Assembly: GCF_030227225.1 (NCBI RefSeq)
Contig: NZ_JASPHQ010000016.1
Span: 1-64,000 of the forward strand
Direction: 5' to 3'
DNA from: Corynebacterium rhinophilum
GTDB lineage: Bacteria > Actinomycetota > Actinomycetes > Mycobacteriales > Mycobacteriaceae
DNA: 64,000 nucleotides
Positions 61,613-64,000 of the stretch are shown piece after piece. A model generated the notes under the pieces. That model worked only from the letters and a program-made list of their open reading frames with translations. It did no database searches and was not told where the DNA came from. Numbering within the stretch: the stretch's first letter is position 1; each line of letters starts with the position of its first letter. The position numbers were made by a program, and so were the translations under genes.

Positions 61613-62417
61613 TGATTCTTCAAGTGGCGCCGATCTGGTGGCAACCCTGCGCCAAAAAGGGACGTAGAGGTTGCTACTGCTAACCCGCCGTATGCCATCT
61701 CAGCTAACGAAGACGGGAGCATTTCCGATCCATGGGCCCTGGCCCTACTCCGGGAATGTGGCCAAGAAAAATTTGACCTTGTTGTGCCGGGAAGCGAATC
61801 AGGAGTATCCATAGCTGAGTGGGTTTCAGCTGAGTTAGGACTACCGCATAACGGTAGAGAGAAGATCTGGCACCGTCGCCATAAGCAAGGAATGATTGAA
61901 GTTGCTCACCAATATGGACTGCGTGCCCCAAGGTCTGTTACCCTATCCTCCGCTTCTGCACAAGACAGCCTTTATCTAGACCCGTCCCTGGTCAAGGATT
62001 GTGTTGTCAAGCCTGTGGGAAGCGGGGGCAGTGACCATGTCTATTTCTGCAAAACAGAACCCGAGACTCTTCAGGCGATTACTACCATTCAAAATTCTAC
62101 GACTTTGCTAGGAGAAAAATCACCCTCCGTGGTTCTTCAGGAGTACGTAGACGGACCTCAATATTTTGTGAACACGGTGACAGCCGAAGGGCGTCATATT
62201 GTGACCGAAGTTTTCCGATACGGACTTACGGAGGAATCTGGAGCTCCCCACATATATTCAGCTATCACAGTAGGACCGGAGGACAACCACTATTCCGGTG
62301 CCGTGGAATATACCTTATCGCTCCTTGACGCTCTGGAAGTAAACTTCGGAGCCTCCCACGTGGAACTGAGGTGGTCTAAGGGGCAGTGGGTACTTATTGA
62401 ATACAACGGTCGCTGTA
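61593..62417 (+). pseudogene. Disrupted ATP-grasp domain ligase
   Basis: Starts MKILVVDDSSSGADLVATLR, then a frame break at AAAAAGGG near 61655; the correct frame resumes at 61661 with DVEVATANPPYA. It continues through an ATP-grasp fold: HRRHKQGMIEVAHQYGLRAP, VVKPVGSGGSDHVYF, SVVLQEYVDGPQYFVNTV and WVLIEYNGRCR. It then stops because an IS256-family element starts at 62418. Related proteins include L-amino acid ligases and carbamoyl-phosphate-synthase-like enzymes. The C-terminal lobe is missing, so the protein is inactive here. Confidence 0.8.
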
Positions 62418-63852
62418 GAGCGTGTCAAGTTGTTTGTGTGTGGGGTCGGACTATAGGTATTTGTCGAAGCGGTCGGGAAAGGCCACGGCCATTTGGTTGA
62501 TGGCTTGTTTCCAGCCGGATACTCGTGCTCCTTCCACGAGTCTGCCGGCTGTCGCTGAGGCCCGTTTGCCCTGCTTCGCCCTCTTGGCAGCTCGTCTGTC
62601 TTCAATATTGCAGATCATCAACCACAGCGTTTTCAGCGCTGATTCATCGTTGGTGAACTGCACCCTGTTGCGGGTAGCTTTACGCAGTTCATTGTTGAAT
62701 GATTCAATCGAATTCGTCGTATAGATTACCTTCCTGGCTGCTGGCGGGAACTGCAGAAACGGTACGAAACGCGCCCAAGCATCCCGCCAGACCTTGACTG
62801 AGCGGGGATACTTTTCTCCTAATTCAGAGGCTTCAAATTCGTCTAAAGCAACCTGAGCTGTGGATTCGTCTGCAGCGGTGTAAATCTTTTTCAACGCGGC
62901 CGATACGCCTCGGCGATCCCCGTAGGCTACCCATCGGTTAGCTGCGCGAATCAGGTGCACGATACAGGTTTGCACCATAGAGTTCGACCACGTTGCCTCT
63001 ACTGCTTCTGGCAAGCCTTTCAGCCCGTCACAGCAGACAATAAAGACGTCTTTGACCCCACGGTTAGAAAGATTGGCACATACCTGCGCCCAAAATGAAG
63101 CGCCTTCTTCTTTGGCAATCCATAGGCCCAAAATGTGCTTAATACCGTCAAGATCCACACCAATTGCCATGTACGCGGATTTGTTGACCACTCGGCCACC
63201 ATCGCGGACTTTAATGCGTAACGCATCCAGGAAGATAACGGGGTAGAACTCATCTAGCTGGCGGTTTTGCCAGACCATAACCTCATCGCCGACGGCATCA
63301 GTTACTGCAGAGATTGTTTCATGAGAAATATCTACCCGCAGGGCAGTAGCCATGTGATGCTGGATATCCCGAATGGTCATCCCACCGGCATACAAGCTGA
63401 CAATCATGTCATCAACGTCGGTCAATCTCCTCGAGCCTTTGGGCACCATCGTAGGAGAAAAACGTGCCGTTTCTATCTCGTGGAACATCAATGCTTACTG
63501 GACCGTAATTAGAATCTACGGTTTTCGGATACGTCCCATTGCGATAATTATCCGTTCCAGCACTAGCTTTAGCTGCTCTATCACCGGATGCATAGCCCAG
63601 GTGAGTATCCATTTCCGCGTTCAGCCCGCGGGTAATTGAAGCTTGCAACATACCGCGAACCAGGTCATTAGCATCCGTGGTGGACGTGCCTAGCTCATCA
63701 ATAAGTTTCGCGATTTCAGGGTTAGCAAGTAGCTTCTTTTCAATCGCATCAATCTTGGCCTTATCAGCCGGATCTCGTCGTGCCACACTAGTCATTCTGG
63801 CTTATCTCCTTATGCAGGTTGGGAACCTACACACAAACCATTAGACACTCTC
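62418..63852 (-). mobile_element. IS256-family insertion sequence
   Basis: A 1435-bp element with imperfect inverted ends. The left end reads GAGCGTGTCAAGTTGTTTGT; the right end, read inwards, is GAGAGTGTCTAATGGTTTGT. The transposase is on the minus strand. The size is normal for IS256. The flanks at 62409-62417 and 63853-63861 do not match, so no 8-9 bp target duplication is visible. Confidence 0.85.
62451..63795 (-). pseudogene. IS256-family transposase, frameshifted
   Basis: The N-terminal piece from 63795 runs MTSVARRDPADKAKIDAIEK to VPRDRNGTFFS. The second piece continues, in the +1 frame, from PTMVPKGSRRLTDVDDMIVS. The join lies at a TTTTT run near 63463, where one extra T breaks the frame. 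The catalytic region holds VIFLDALRIKVRDGG (first aspartate), FIVCCDGLKGLPEAVEATW (second aspartate) and YTTNSIESFNNELRK with the glutamate. Restoring the T-run would give an otherwise normal transposase, so the lesion may be recent or a sequencing error. Confidence 0.85.
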
Positions 63853-64000
63853 GTGACATACTCCAGACTGCTAATAGGAACCTGACCCGCACAGAATGTG
63901 CGAGGTCTCAAAGTAATGTGGATGCCAGCGTGAAGTATGTCCGACCACCAGAGATGAAATAAGTCCCATACTCATTCAACTCGCTAGGAGGTCTGGCATG
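63853..64000 (+). other. Right flank of IS256; start codon at the window end
   Basis: No complete gene. GGAGG followed by TCTGGC and ATG (63998-64000) at the very end looks like a ribosome binding site and start of a gene on the + strand that runs out of the window. The missing part of the ATP-grasp gene does not continue here. Confidence 0.5.

Overview
This is a chromosomal segment of a Corynebacterium, about 60 percent G+C. The mycothiol gene mshA, the senX3-regX3 pair, the actinobacterial order hemA-hemC-hemD-hemB-hemE-hemY-hemL followed by cytochrome c biogenesis and menaquinone genes, several actinobacterial families (DUF2505, DUF2516, DUF4229, DIP1984) and a C. diphtheriae-type Cas9 all support this. 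Three acyl-CoA ligase genes and an LmeA-like protein fit a lipid-using, mycolate-type member of the genus.

Layout. 1-1140: a decayed DNA methyltransferase gene. 1300-9080: envelope and housekeeping genes (DUF445, DUF2516, a DeoC-like fragment, an LmeA-like protein, a methyltransferase, DUF2505, murB, luxS, a YihY-type membrane protein). 9090-14670: a minus-strand run fadD-ogt-fadD-fadD. 14735-22790: mshA, gpmA, senX3-regX3, a ppx/gppA-like gene and proC. 23036-25630: a BldC-like DNA-binding protein, ribosomal protein bS22, a DoxX-like protein, a HAD hydrolase and a glutaredoxin-like protein. 25706-38553: the haem pathway from glutamyl-tRNA to porphyrin (hemA, C, D, B, E, Y, L), interrupted by two membrane proteins, an HNH endonuclease and an oxidoreductase. 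38604-43420: cytochrome c maturation (TlpA-like lipoprotein, CcdA, ResB, CcsB). 44334-54890: menaquinone genes menA, menE, menB and menC. A complete type II-C CRISPR-Cas locus (nine-repeat array, cas2, cas1, cas9, tracrRNA) lies between menB and menC. 54947-58540: an OsmC-like protein and an NrtA/CmpA-type ABC transporter. 58600-64000: an insertion-sequence graveyard surrounding an EamA exporter and a broken ATP-grasp ligase, the latter cut by an IS256-family element.

Functional links. The hem, ccd/res/ccs and men blocks together supply haem, cytochrome c and quinone for respiration. MshA starts synthesis of mycothiol, the actinobacterial thiol buffer. Cas9, Cas1, Cas2, the array and the tracrRNA all look intact, so the CRISPR system is probably functional.

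The least expected signal is not a gene. The 11-mer GCTTGCCGATG (reverse CATCGGCAAGC) occurs 16 times exactly, and its 9-base core 20 times, between about 3.6 and 54.2 kb. It is on both strands and inside unrelated genes, and it is absent from the CRISPR-Cas block and from the IS-rich right end.
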